Assembly (NCBI GenBank): GCA_963826035.1
Contig: CAWGVZ010000015.1
Span: 992,001-1,056,000, forward strand
Reading direction: 5' to 3'
Source: Actinophytocola sp963826035
GTDB taxonomy: Bacteria > Actinomycetota > Actinomycetes > Mycobacteriales > Pseudonocardiaceae
Length of the DNA stretch: 64,000 bases
Shown: positions 1 to 7,911 of the stretch, piece by piece
Layout: every line of letters starts with the position of its first letter
Numbering within the stretch: the first letter of the stretch is position 1
Position numbers and translations under genes: made by a program
The notes under the pieces: generated by a model
The model's database searches: none
Told to the model about the DNA's origin: nothing
What the model saw: the letters and a program-made list of their open reading frames with translations, nothing else

Positions 1-1
1 G

Positions 2-798
2 GATTCGATCGAACAGGCGCGTGCGGCCCGTGTGTTCGACAATCTGTACTACGTCGGCGAGAAGGACGCGTGGGAGAGCTCTGCCGGTGCATGGGCGATC
101 GACACTCCTGATGGGATCATCGTCCTTGACACGCTGAACCCCGATTCGGGTCCGATCTTGATTGAGAAAGGCCTTCAGGAATTCGGACTCGACCCGAGCC
201 GGATCAAGTACGTGGTTCTGAGTCATGCGCACAAAGACCACTTCGGCGGTGCGCGGTACCTGCAGGAGAAGTACGACCCCCCGGGTCGCCATGTCCACGG
301 AGGACTGGGACTACATGGAGTCGACGACGCCCGCTGAGCAGCGCCCGGTAAGGGACCTCGAGTTGACGGACGGTCAGATCCTGACGCTTGGTGGGGAGAC
401 CGTCACGTTCTACGTGGCGCCGGGGCACACGCCCGGAACCCTCTCGTTCCACTTCCCGGTCCACGACCGCGGTGTCCGGCACGTCGCGGCCCAGTGGGGC
501 GGGACCGGCTTCGGCTTCGGCGGCGCCGAAGGAGAAGCAGCGGTGGTTCGAGATCTACCACGCGTCGGCCACCCGATTCCGGCGTCTTGCGGCCGCGGCT
601 CACGCGGACGTTCTGATCGCGAACCATCCCGTGCTCGACAACACCTACGCCAACATCGCCGCCCGCGACGCACGGCAACCGGGAGACCCGAATCCGTGGG
701 TCGGCGAGGATTCGGTGCAGGGCTACATCATCATCATCATCATCACCACCGCGGCCGAGTGCGCCGCGGCAGGCGCCGTAGCGGGGCTGTCGAAGTAG
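2..798 (+). pseudogene. Metallo-beta-lactamase-fold hydrolase, 5'-partial and frameshifted
   Basis: The reading frame is open from the left edge. Three frames joined end to end give one MBL-fold protein. The first frame carries the zinc motif HAHKDH (HxHxDH class) near base 230. The second carries the GHTPGT stretch near base 430. The third carries the C-terminal part with NHPVLDN and a family-like AAECAAAG ending. One frameshift falls near base 280, in a run of C, and the second near base 530. The order of motifs resembles subclass B3-like hydrolases, but the substrate cannot be told. It could be a real pseudogene or an intact gene with two sequencing indels, because conservation holds right up to both shifts. 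The N-terminus lies outside the window. Confidence 0.75.
727..744 (+). repeat. Six-copy ATC trinucleotide repeat
   Basis: Six ATC units followed by two ACC units lie inside the C-terminal part of the metallo-beta-lactamase-like pseudogene and would encode six isoleucines. A run of isoleucines is unexpected just before the conserved AAECAAA ending, so slippage expansion is likely. Confidence 0.85.
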
Positions 799-844
799 GC
801 ATCAGCCAATCCGCCCACATGTCCTGCCACTGAGGAGAATCCGC

Positions 845-2287
845 ATGCGTACTCCCACCGTCCTTCTGGCCGGGACACTGCTGGTCGGCACGCTCACCGG
901 CCCCGCCGCCGCCACCGAGGCGACGTCCGGCGCACCAGCGGCGCCCACGAGTGTGCCCAGCCCGTTGGTGACCGGGCCGATAGCGGCCACAGCGCCACCC
1001 GGCGACCCTTCCCGCGACTATCCGTTCTTCGCCACGGACCAGGGTCTGCGGGCCCATGGGTACGTCGAGGAGGAGTACTTCATCGAGGGCACTGCAAACC
1101 GTTACACGACAACGGATGCGGCCACCGGCACGGTCATCGACGGCGGCCACGAGTATCGCACGCGCATCGTGGTCCGCCGTCCGGTCTCGCCAAGGAAGTT
1201 CAACGGCACAGCCATTGTCGAGTGGTACAACGTCACCAACACCTTCGACTACGAGGTCGTCTGGAGCAGGTCGTTCCGGCACATGCTCGACGCCGGCTAC
1301 GTCTGGGTCGGTGTCAGTGCCCAGGCCAGCGGTGTGCACTCCGGACGCGGCCTGAAGGCCTGGAATCCCCGCCGCTACGGCGGCCTGGACCTCACCGATG
1401 GCGGCACCGTGACGGACGACTCACTCAGCTACGACGTGTTCAGCCAGGCGGCGCTGGCACTCCGCCATCCCCGTGGTGCCAACCCGGTGCCCGGCCTCGA
1501 TGTCAGGACCCTGATCGCGACCGGGCAGTCCCAGTCCGCATCCCGGCTGACCACCTACGCCAACTCCGTTCATCCCATCGCACCGATCTATGACGCCATC
1601 GCGATCATCGACGGCGGCGTGCAACTCCGCACCGACCTCACCACGAAGATCTTCAAGACGGCCAGCGAGTACGACGTGCTGAGCAACCAGGCCGCCCGCC
1701 GCCAACCCGACACCGACCGCTTCGTGTACTGGGAGATCGCCGGCGCGTCCCACTCCGACCGCCATGCCTACCTGGTGAACAACCCGATCCGCCTTCGCGA
1801 CGCCGGCGTGTCCGGCCTGATCGCCGGCCCCACCGCGCCATGCGTCGCCCCGGCCCGCAGCAACGTGCCCTACGAGTACGTCCTGGACGCGATGTTCGAC
1901 CACATCGTGCGCTGGGCAAGACAAGGGACCCAACCACCCGCGGCCCCCAAGATCGAGATCACCGACTCGACCACCCGGCCGGCCATCGCGACCCGGGACA
2001 TCTACCAGATCGTCCAGGGCGGCATCCGGATCGCCGCCGTCGCCGTCCCCACCGAACGCAACACCGGCTGGAACACCGGGCTCACGCCCGACCGGGACAG
2101 CGCCTGTGCGCAGGGCGGTACCTGGATCCCCTTCGACGACACCACGTTGCGCTCCCGTTATCCCAGCCACGCGAGCTATGTCAGGGCGGTCCGTGAGGTC
2201 ACCGCGCAGAACGTGCGTGACGGCTACCTGGTCCGCGCGGACGCCGACGCCACGATCAGCGCCGCCGAACAGGCGGACATCCCATGA
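845..2287 (+). CDS. Secreted alpha/beta hydrolase-domain protein (Abhydrolase_10-like)
   Basis: This is an intact 480-residue protein. The first ~24 residues form a signal peptide (leucine/threonine-rich core followed by GPAAATEA). The body matches the large alpha/beta-hydrolase domain family often annotated only as such. The motif GTAIVEWYNVTN lies near residue 120, the nucleophile elbow GQSQSA near 225, and a conserved AGASHSDRHAY segment near 300 probably supplies the catalytic His. An esterase-like secreted activity is expected; the substrate is unknown. A good Shine-Dalgarno sequence (gaggag) sits 7 bases before the ATG. It is the only clearly intact gene in the first 4 kb and carries none of the ECF promoter motif seen further right. 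Confidence 0.8.
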   Translation: MRTPTVLLAGTLLVGTLTGPAAATEATSGAPAAPTSVPSPLVTGPIAATAPPGDPSRDYPFFATDQGLRAHGYVEEEYFIEGTANRYTTTDAATGTVIDGGHEYRTRIVVRRPVSPRKFNGTAIVEWYNVTNTFDYEVVWSRSFRHMLDAGYVWVGVSAQASGVHSGRGLKAWNPRRYGGLDLTDGGTVTDDSLSYDVFSQAALALRHPRGANPVPGLDVRTLIATGQSQSASRLTTYANSVHPIAPIYDAIAIIDGGVQLRTDLTTKIFKTASEYDVLSNQAARRQPDTDRFVYWEIAGASHSDRHAYLVNNPIRLRDAGVSGLIAGPTAPCVAPARSNVPYEYVLDAMFDHIVRWARQGTQPPAAPKIEITDSTTRPAIATRDIYQIVQGGIRIAAVAVPTERNTGWNTGLTPDRDSACAQGGTWIPFDDTTLRSRYPSHASYVRAVREVTAQNVRDGYLVRADADATISAAEQADIP

Positions 2288-2296
2288 ACCGCAACA

Positions 2297-2470
2297 GGGC
2301 GCGACCTGCTCTGGGTCGACACCCCTGTCCGTCGCCTCGGACGGCACCTGTACGCCATCGCCAACCAGCTCAACCGGCTGTCGCCCTTCCACGAGGGCAA
2401 GGACCTGCGCCGCAAGCCCTACCTCCTGGTCCGACCGCCGATCGACGCCGGACCGGTCAGGCTCGTATGA
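2297..2470 (+). other. Unassigned coding remnant
   Basis: An open frame without a convincing start runs to a stop at 2468-2470. It contains the clean, protein-like stretch HLYAIANQLNRLSPFHEGK. Codon use looks real, and it ends about 5 bases before the integrase remnant on the other strand. I do not recognise the family. It is probably the 3' end of a gene whose beginning has been lost. Confidence 0.35.
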
Positions 2471-2474
2471 CCAG

Positions 2475-2765
2475 TCTGTGTCAGCCAGAGGGCGATCACG
2501 GTGATGTCGTTGCCTGCAAGGAGAAGTCGCATCGCGGCGGTGTGGCGGAGCGTGTGCATCGTGATGTGCTTGGCAGCGATCGAAGGGCAGTTGGCCGCGG
2601 CGGCCTTGAGGTGGAGCGCGAGTCGGTGTTCGAGCGCGTCGCGGCTGAGTCGTCTGCCGGTGCTGGTCGGGAACAGCGGATCGCCGGGAGCACCGGCGCG
2701 TTCGGCAAGCCAGGCTTTGAGCACCATCCGGATGGCCGGGATGAGCGGTGTTCGCCTTGCACACC
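2475..2765 (-). pseudogene. Tyrosine recombinase (phage-integrase family), catalytic-domain fragment
   Basis: Read leftward, about 95 residues of an integrase catalytic domain are visible: an RTPLIPAIR-type strand, DPLFPTSTGRRLS, and the HTLRHTAA box (HxxR), followed by AGNDITVIALWL. The fragment breaks off just before the usual GH...Tyr segment, so the catalytic tyrosine is absent. Its 5' side is cut exactly where the YcnI-like remnant begins on the opposite strand. The piece is inactive and marks a recombination scar at the left end of the metal island. Confidence 0.75.
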
Positions 2766-2770
2766 GGCTT

Positions 2771-3322
2771 CGGCGCACGTCCTGCTCGCCACGGCCCAGC
2801 CCAACGGCGACGGCACCACGACCCTGACCTTCACCTTCGACCACGGCTGCGGGACGGCACCCACGACCGAGCTGGCCGTCTCGCTACCCAGCGGCATCAC
2901 CGCGGTCACCACCGCGGCCACGATCCAGCCGCCCGGCTGGTCCGCGCAGGCCACCACCGACCAGGTCAGCTGGACCGGGCCGGGCGTCACCACCGGACAC
3001 CACCAGGCGGAGTTCGCGGTCGTGACCCGCATCGTCGGCACCGTCGGGCAGACCTTCCAGTTCCCCCACCGTCCAACGCTGCGACAACGGCGACTCCTAC
3101 GAATGGACCGGCCCCCGGCCCGACGACGAGCAACCCGCACCCACCATGGTCGCCACCAGCGCCGTCCTGGCCGCACAACCGCAGTCCGCGACTCCCGCGC
3201 CCGCGGAAGGTGAAGGCGGTGCCAGCCTCGCCCTCACCCTCGGCGCCATCGCCGCGGCCGCCGCCGTACTCGGCCGATTCCTCATCCGCCCCGCACCACC
3301 CGACTCGCCTGCGAACCGATGA
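2771..3322 (+). pseudogene. YcnI-like (DUF1775) cell-surface copper-binding protein, lacking its signal peptide and frameshifted
   Basis: The mature start SAHVLL preserves the N-terminal His that binds copper in YcnI proteins. It is followed by a DUF1775-like beta-sandwich (FTFDHGC, AVSLPSGIT, GWSAQATTDQVSW). One extra C in the run of five C near 3066 shifts the frame. In the next frame the domain continues as FPTVQRCDNGDSYEW, then a Pro/Ala-rich stalk and a C-terminal membrane helix (ALTLGAIAAAAAVL), ending at 3322. The signal peptide is missing because the preceding DNA is the integrase fragment. YcnI family members occur with CopC/CopD copper genes, and a CopD remnant also occurs at 18.6 kb. 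Confidence 0.7.
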
Positions 3323-3330
3323 CGACCGCC

Positions 3331-3359
3331 GGGAACCAAGCGGGTCTCCCGAACGACTG
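3331..3359 (+). promoter_or_regulatory. ECF (SigC-type) promoter, orphan
   Basis: The -35 GGGAAC at 3331-3336 and the -10 CGACTG at 3354-3359 are 17 bases apart, the same arrangement as eleven other promoters in this window. Six bases downstream is an ATG followed after two codons by TAG, so no gene remains behind it. The original target was probably deleted. Confidence 0.6.
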
Positions 3360-3397
3360 TTACTCATGCCGGCCTAGACAACCGGCAGCTCCTGAAA

Positions 3398-3439
3398 GGT
3401 GTGCCAGACCGGCCGACCTCTCTGTCGGTCCGGCACACC
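3398..3439. terminator. Long inverted repeat, possible terminator
   Basis: Arms 3398-3411 and 3426-3439 pair over 14 positions with one mismatch, with a C/T-rich loop. There is no T run. It lies between the orphan promoter and a Fur fragment, so it may be a terminator or another dyad element. Confidence 0.45.
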
Positions 3440-3444
3440 GTACG

Positions 3445-3575
3445 TCATGACCGGCTCACCGGGACGTCGACGAGCCCATGCGGGGCGGCGGTTGTCGCGG
3501 CCCACCGCGCCACGTCGACCGCATCGGTGTCCACGACGCGCTGACATCGGCTGCAGACGAGGGAGCAACGGTCTT
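3445..3575 (-). pseudogene. Fur-family metalloregulator, C-terminal fragment
   Basis: The fragment reads CSLVCSRCQRVVDTD, then a WAATTAAPHGLVDV segment. This matches the metal-binding/dimerisation end of Fur/Zur proteins: the LVCxxC zinc ribbon, followed by a helix that usually reads like AAEHGF. The DNA-binding domain and the last CxxC are missing. It is a non-functional remnant of a metalloregulator inside a metal-acquisition island. Confidence 0.55.
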
Positions 3576-3607
3576 GTGCCCGCGCTCCCCCAGGGTCGTC
3601 GTAAAGC

Positions 3608-3910
3608 TCAGCCGCTGAACGAAACGAGCCGTGTGCCGATGAGTGTGGTGGCGTCAAGTTCGGTGATGCCCTCGGCGTGGAGGGGCTCGAGATAGCGTTC
3701 CCCGCGCGGAGTGGACGGTGTCGGAATCGAGGGTGGCGATTGCTCCCGGTAACCAGAGCCGGGGATCACAACCAGTCACGTCGGCCAGGCCGCGTTCGGT
3801 CGGCCAGGCTGCGTAGCTGTCAGGCTGGTTGATCCGGTCGAAGAGCCGGACGCCCGGCCGGGTCAGACCGATGTGCCGTTCGGTGCGGCGGTCATGTCGG
3901 GGACGAAGAA
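3608..3910 (-). pseudogene. Unrecognised protein fragment
   Basis: Two frames joined by one indel near 3695 give a protein-like end: TERGLADVTGCDPRLWLPGA, then RYLEPLHAEGITELDATTL and GTRLVSFSG, with a stop at 3608-3610. I do not recognise the family. No start or promoter is visible. It lies just upstream of the Fur remnant on the same strand. Confidence 0.35.
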
Positions 3911-4034
3911 GAGAACCCAGTGAGGAACTCACGTCGCCGCGCGCCACCGACGCGGTGCGCTACCGCCGGACGGCGCGTCCGCACCGCGCTGTCCCGCCGC
4001 CACACGGTCCTGCCGGCCGAACATGTGTCCCGCG

Positions 4035-4063
4035 GGGAACTTCGGGGTGCTCGTTCGCGACTG
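4035..4063 (+). promoter_or_regulatory. ECF (SigC-type) promoter of the DJ-1/PfpI gene
   Basis: GGGAAC at 4035-4040, a 17-base spacer, and CGACTG at 4058-4063. The predicted transcript starts about 33 bases before the ATG at 4104. This rules out the longer in-frame start at 4023. Confidence 0.7.
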
Positions 4064-4103
4064 TCTTGGCACGGAGCGCGATCCGGGCAGATTGGGGTAT
4101 GTC

Positions 4104-4820
4104 ATGCGACGACGGGACTTCCTGCGTGGCTCGGCGACAGCGACAGCGACAGCGACAGTGGGAGTGGGTCTGGCCGGGGTGGCCCCCGCGGCGGCGGACA
4201 GTGGCCCGGCCGGGCCGCTGCGGGTGCAGGTGGTGATGTTCGACGGGGTCGAGGAGCAGGACTTCGCCGGTCCGTACGAGGTGTTCTCGGCCGCCGCCAT
4301 GCACACCCCTCGTGGGGTCGAGACCTCGTACGTGCGGGTGGACGGGCCGGGTGTGGTGCGTGCGTCGTACGGCACGACGGTGCAGGTGGCGAACGGGTGG
4401 GCGCCTGAGCGGGCGGACGTGATCGTGGTGCCGGGCGGTGGGTACGGCCGCCGGCAGGGACCGGGTATCTGGGCCGAGATCAACCGCGGCACGCTGCCGG
4501 CCGCGCTGGCCGCCGCGCGACGGCGTGGTCTCACGCTCGCCTCGCTGTGTACGGGGGCGTTGATCCTCGGTGCGGCAGGTCTGTTGCGTGGCCGGCCGTG
4601 CACCACGCATCACGGCGCGGTCACCGACCTGCAGGCGCAGGGCGGGATCCTCAAGAACGCGCGGGTGGTGGACGACCGGGACGTCGTCACCGCCGGCGGT
4701 ATCACCAGTGGTCTCGATCTCGGGCTGTGGCTGGTGAAACGCGAACTCGGCGCCGACGCCGCGGTCGGCTTGGAGAACATGCTCGAATACCAGATCCGCG
4801 GCACCGTCTGGACCCGGTGA
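4104..4820 (+). CDS. Tat-exported DJ-1/PfpI-superfamily protein
   Basis: This is a 238-residue protein with a twin-arginine signal (RRRDFLRG) and an unusual Ala-Thr repeat in the signal core. The DJ-1/PfpI fold follows: VQVVMFDGVEEQDFAGPYEV, then DVIVVPGGG, then the nucleophile elbow LASLCTGALIL with a central Cys. It ends in ITSGLDLGLWLV. Known relatives include isonitrile hydratase (InhA of Pseudomonas), which hydrates isonitriles to formamides and shares this CTGA elbow. Given the isonitrile cassette 4 kb away and the shared ECF promoter, a role in isonitrile turnover or metal release outside the cytoplasm is an attractive inference. A frameshifted second copy lies at 30.9-31.5 kb. Confidence 0.8.
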   Translation: MRRRDFLRGSATATATATVGVGLAGVAPAAADSGPAGPLRVQVVMFDGVEEQDFAGPYEVFSAAAMHTPRGVETSYVRVDGPGVVRASYGTTVQVANGWAPERADVIVVPGGGYGRRQGPGIWAEINRGTLPAALAAARRRGLTLASLCTGALILGAAGLLRGRPCTTHHGAVTDLQAQGGILKNARVVDDRDVVTAGGITSGLDLGLWLVKRELGADAAVGLENMLEYQIRGTVWTR

Positions 4821-4864
4821 CGCGATCGTCGCCGCCAGCACCGTGGTCCCAGGGTGTCGTTCCG

Positions 4865-5662
4865 TCAGTCCGCCGGCGATTGTCCACTGTCGACGTTCGC
4901 GGTGCTGGCGGTGACGAAGTGGGGCCGGCCGGTGATGGGGTGGGGGACGATCGTGCTGTGGACGCCGAACACGTCTGCGACTCGGTCGGAGGTGAGGACG
5001 GTCGTCGGCTCGCCCGTGGCGATGACCGTTCCTTTGTGGAGAAGCACCAGTTGGTCGCAGTACGCGGTGGCGTGGTCGAGGTCGTGCAGTGCTGCGACGG
5101 TGGTGAGGCCGAGTCCACGTACGAGGTCCAGCAGGTCGAGTTGGGCGCCGACGTCGAGGTGGTTGGTCGGCTCGTCGAGCAGGAGCACGGGGGTTTGTTG
5201 GGCCAGTGCGCGCGCGACCAGCACGCGTTGTCGTTCTCCGCCGGAGAGGCGCGCGAAGACGCGGTGCTTGGCCCAGTCCATGCCCACCCTGGCCAGTGCG
5301 GTGTGGACGATGTCGTGGTCGTCTTCGGTGTCGCGGGCGAGGAACCCCTTGTGTGGCAGGCGTCCCATGGCGACGGTTTCGGCGACGGAGAAGTCGTTGT
5401 CCAGGTCGTGGTCCTGGGTGAGGACCGCGGTGCGCTTGCCGGCCGTTCGCGCACTCGACCGCCATACGTCGTCCGGTCCGATGTGGATGGTGCCGGCGAT
5501 CGGCCGCAGGGCGCGGTAGACGCAGCGCAGCAGGGTGCTCTTGCCGGATCCGTTGGGGCCGATCAGTCCGGTGATGGTCCCTGGTTCGACGGTCAGGTGC
5601 GCGTCGCCGAGGATCGGGTTGGCGTCGATGACCACGGACACGCCGCGGATGTCGATCCTCAT
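4865..5662 (-). CDS. FecE-type ABC transporter ATPase (metallophore import)
   Basis: The protein has 265 residues. The Walker A is GPNGSGKST, the signature is LSGGERQRVLVARALAQQ, and the Walker B is LLLDEPTNHLD, followed by the H-loop LHDLDHA. The C-terminal PVTG-like tail resembles FecE/FhuC ATPases. The ATG overlaps the end of the upstream permease by 4 bp, so the two are translationally coupled. It is the last gene of the binding protein-permease-ATPase operon that runs leftward from the ECF promoter at 7.84 kb. The expected substrate is a metal-chelate complex, plausibly that of the neighbouring isonitrile pathway. Confidence 0.9.
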   Translation of the reverse strand: MRIDIRGVSVVIDANPILGDAHLTVEPGTITGLIGPNGSGKSTLLRCVYRALRPIAGTIHIGPDDVWRSSARTAGKRTAVLTQDHDLDNDFSVAETVAMGRLPHKGFLARDTEDDHDIVHTALARVGMDWAKHRVFARLSGGERQRVLVARALAQQTPVLLLDEPTNHLDVGAQLDLLDLVRGLGLTTVAALHDLDHATAYCDQLVLLHKGTVIATGEPTTVLTSDRVADVFGVHSTIVPHPITGRPHFVTASTANVDSGQSPAD

Positions 5663-6753
5663 CGCATGGCTCGCTTTCGGCCGCGCAGCAGGATGAGGAA
5701 GAACGGCGCGCCGAGCGCGGCGGTGAAGATGCCGATGGGCATCTCGTTCGGGCGATCGATCGTGCGGGTGACGAGGTCGACCAGCACGAGGAAGGCCGCG
5801 CCGGTGAGCAGTGACATCGGGATCACCTTGCGGTGGTCGGGGCCGACCACGAGCCGCACGGCGTGCGGCACGATCAGTCCGACGAAGCCGATTCCGCCCG
5901 CCGAGCTGACCACGGCCGCGGTGAGCAGCGACGAGGCCACGAGCAGCAGGATCCGCAGCTGGTTGACGCCGACTCCCAGCCCGGCGGCCGAGTCGTCCCC
6001 GGTGGCGAGGGCGTTCATGGGCCGTGCCTGGGTCGCCAGTACCAGTGCGCAGAGGGCGGTGGCGAGCACCGGCACGATCAGCGACGACCACGACGCGCCC
6101 GCCACGGAGCCGAGCAGCCAGAACATCACGCCGCGCAACTCCGACGGGTTGGACTGGAGCTGGATGTAGTTGGTGAGCGCGGTGCCGAGGTAGGCGATCG
6201 CGACGCCGGCGAGCACCAGGCTGGAGCCGATCAGCCGGCCGCCGCGCTGGGCCATGGCGAACACGATCAGCATGCTGGCCAGGGAGCCGGCGAACGCCGA
6301 CCCGGCGACGCCGATCGCGGCGACCGCACCGCCGCCGGCGGTCAGGGCGATCACCGCGCCGAGCGACGCGCCCGCGGACACGCCGAACAGGTACGGGTCC
6401 GCGAGCGGGTTGCGCACCAGCGTCTGCAGGCACACTCCGGCCAGGCTCAGCCCGGCGCCCGCGACGGCGGCGAGCAGAACCCGAGGTGTGCGGAAGTCCC
6501 ACACGATCTGGTTGGTCAGCGGGTCGAGTCCGGTGAGGTCGCCACGCAGGTGCGCCGCGATCACGTCGATGACCTGGTCCACCGGGACGGCGACGGTGCC
6601 GGTGCCGATCGCGAACGCGATCGCGGCGACCAGCGCTACGCCCAGCGCGAGAACCAGCAGGACGTACCCGCTGCCGGAGACCAGATGCGGCGAGCCGGCC
6701 CGGGGCCCACCGGTGTCGGTGGACACCGGGCTAGCCGATTCCGTGCGCGGCAT
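5659..6753 (-). CDS. FecCD-family ABC permease
   Basis: The protein has 364 residues and about nine to ten membrane helices. It carries the family hallmarks TPRVLLAAVAGAGLSLAG, LVRNPLADPYLFGVSAGA and GGIGFVGLIVPHAVRLVVG. The last is the coupling region that contacts the ATPase. It overlaps the binding-protein gene upstream (stop at 6731) and the ATPase downstream. It resembles the permease at 62.8 kb more closely than the one at 56.0 kb in motif wording. It is a homodimeric channel for chelated metal across the cytoplasmic membrane. Confidence 0.9.
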   Translation of the reverse strand: MPRTESASPVSTDTGGPRAGSPHLVSGSGYVLLVLALGVALVAAIAFAIGTGTVAVPVDQVIDVIAAHLRGDLTGLDPLTNQIVWDFRTPRVLLAAVAGAGLSLAGVCLQTLVRNPLADPYLFGVSAGASLGAVIALTAGGGAVAAIGVAGSAFAGSLASMLIVFAMAQRGGRLIGSSLVLAGVAIAYLGTALTNYIQLQSNPSELRGVMFWLLGSVAGASWSSLIVPVLATALCALVLATQARPMNALATGDDSAAGLGVGVNQLRILLLVASSLLTAAVVSSAGGIGFVGLIVPHAVRLVVGPDHRKVIPMSLLTGAAFLVLVDLVTRTIDRPNEMPIGIFTAALGAPFFLILLRGRKRAMR

Positions 6754-7828
6754 CCGCGATCTTCCGTACGGCGACGGTGTTGAGCGGGCCGAGGTAGAAG
6801 CCGTCCGAGACGGTCGTGAACGTCTTTGTCTTCGAGGCCTCCCATCCGGGGAACTTCTCGAACAGATCGTTCGCCAGGAGTTCGCCGTCCTCGTTCGGCT
6901 GGAACAACCCGATCACCAGCACATCGACGTCGGCCGACGCCAGCGCTTCGGCGTTGATCTCGGCCAGTTCGGCGATGTCCTTGCCGGCGAAGGTGTTCGT
7001 GCTGCCCGCTCGTTCGATGATGTCGTCGTAGATGCCGCCACCGAACACCGCGGGTAGGCCGTTGTTGTTCATCATGGCCATGCCGGGATAGGCCACCAGC
7101 ACATTCTTGGGTTCCCTGCCCGCCACCTGTTCGGCGATCTCGGCGAATTCCACGCGGGCCTCGTTGACGTGGTCGGCGGCGGCCTGCTGGACGTCGAAGA
7201 TCTCGCCGAGGGTGAGCAGCAGTTCGAAGGAGGACTCGACGGACTGGTTGTCGTAGCGCTGTTGATCCTCGGGCCGGGCGTCGGACGCGCCGAAGGCACA
7301 GTTGACCGGTGTGACGAAGCTGTTGATGCCGGCGGTGTCGAGTTGGTCGCGGCTGATCGAGCCGATGTTCTCGTCGAATCCGCCGGCCCACGTGGAGATC
7401 ACCAGGTCCGGCTTCAGCGCGAGGACCTGCTCGCGGGGGACCTCGAAGTTCTCGTTCAGCGTGAGCCCTCCGGTGGACACCGCCGCGACCTTGTCGACCA
7501 TTTCGGGGTCGTCGGAGACGCCGTAGGACTGGCTGTTGGCGAGAATCCGGTCGGCGATGCCGAGTGTGATGAAGCTCTCCACCTCCGCGACCGAGGTGCC
7601 GTTGAGGAGCACGACCCGGCTCGGCGCCTCCTCGAAGGTGACCTCACGGCCGCAGTTGTCGATGGTCAGCGGGTACGTCGTGGCGGCAGCGGTGGCCGGG
7701 GCCGGCGTGCTGGTCGGCTCTTCGCGCGCGCCACCTGGCCCGTTCTGCGCCGCGCAGCCGGAAGCCAGGGTCAACGCGGTCAGCACGGCCGCGACCGTGG
7801 CGGTTCGGGGACGGGTGTGGAACGACAT
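6731..7828 (-). CDS. FecB-type substrate-binding lipoprotein
   Basis: The protein has 365 residues. The lipobox LASGC falls near residue 24, followed by an Ala/Thr/Pro linker. The family start is PLTIDNCGREVTFEEAPSRV, which is shared almost word for word with the binding protein at 54.2 kb. The two lobes of a periplasmic-binding type III fold follow. The start ATG lies 7 bases after the -10 of the ECF promoter, so the mRNA is probably leaderless. The conserved Cys in DNCGRE is typical of this actinobacterial subfamily. The ligand is unknown; context suggests a copper (or zinc) chelate. Confidence 0.9.
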   Translation of the reverse strand: MSFHTRPRTATVAAVLTALTLASGCAAQNGPGGAREEPTSTPAPATAAATTYPLTIDNCGREVTFEEAPSRVVLLNGTSVAEVESFITLGIADRILANSQSYGVSDDPEMVDKVAAVSTGGLTLNENFEVPREQVLALKPDLVISTWAGGFDENIGSISRDQLDTAGINSFVTPVNCAFGASDARPEDQQRYDNQSVESSFELLLTLGEIFDVQQAAADHVNEARVEFAEIAEQVAGREPKNVLVAYPGMAMMNNNGLPAVFGGGIYDDIIERAGSTNTFAGKDIAELAEINAEALASADVDVLVIGLFQPNEDGELLANDLFEKFPGWEASKTKTFTTVSDGFYLGPLNTVAVRKIADAAHGIG

Positions 7829-7835
7829 GGCCCAA

Positions 7836-7864
7836 CAGTCGGCTCGCGGTGCGGGAAAGTTCCG
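7836..7864 (-). promoter_or_regulatory. ECF (SigC-type) promoter of the FecBCD operon
   Basis: On the minus strand the -35 CGGAAC is at 7864-7859 and the -10 CGACTG at 7841-7836, with a 17-base spacer. Seven bases later comes the ATG of the binding protein. It is back-to-back with the promoter of the isonitrile operon. Confidence 0.75.
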
Positions 7865-7874
7865 GCGATCTCCG

Positions 7875-7903
7875 GGGAACTTTGCGCGGCACCGGTCCGA
7901 CCG
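7875..7903 (+). promoter_or_regulatory. ECF (SigC-type) promoter of the isonitrile operon
   Basis: GGGAAC at 7875-7880, a 17-base spacer, and CGACCG at 7898-7903. The GTG at 7912 follows after 8 bases, which implies a leaderless first gene. Confidence 0.75.
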
Positions 7904-7911
7904 AGTTGGCC

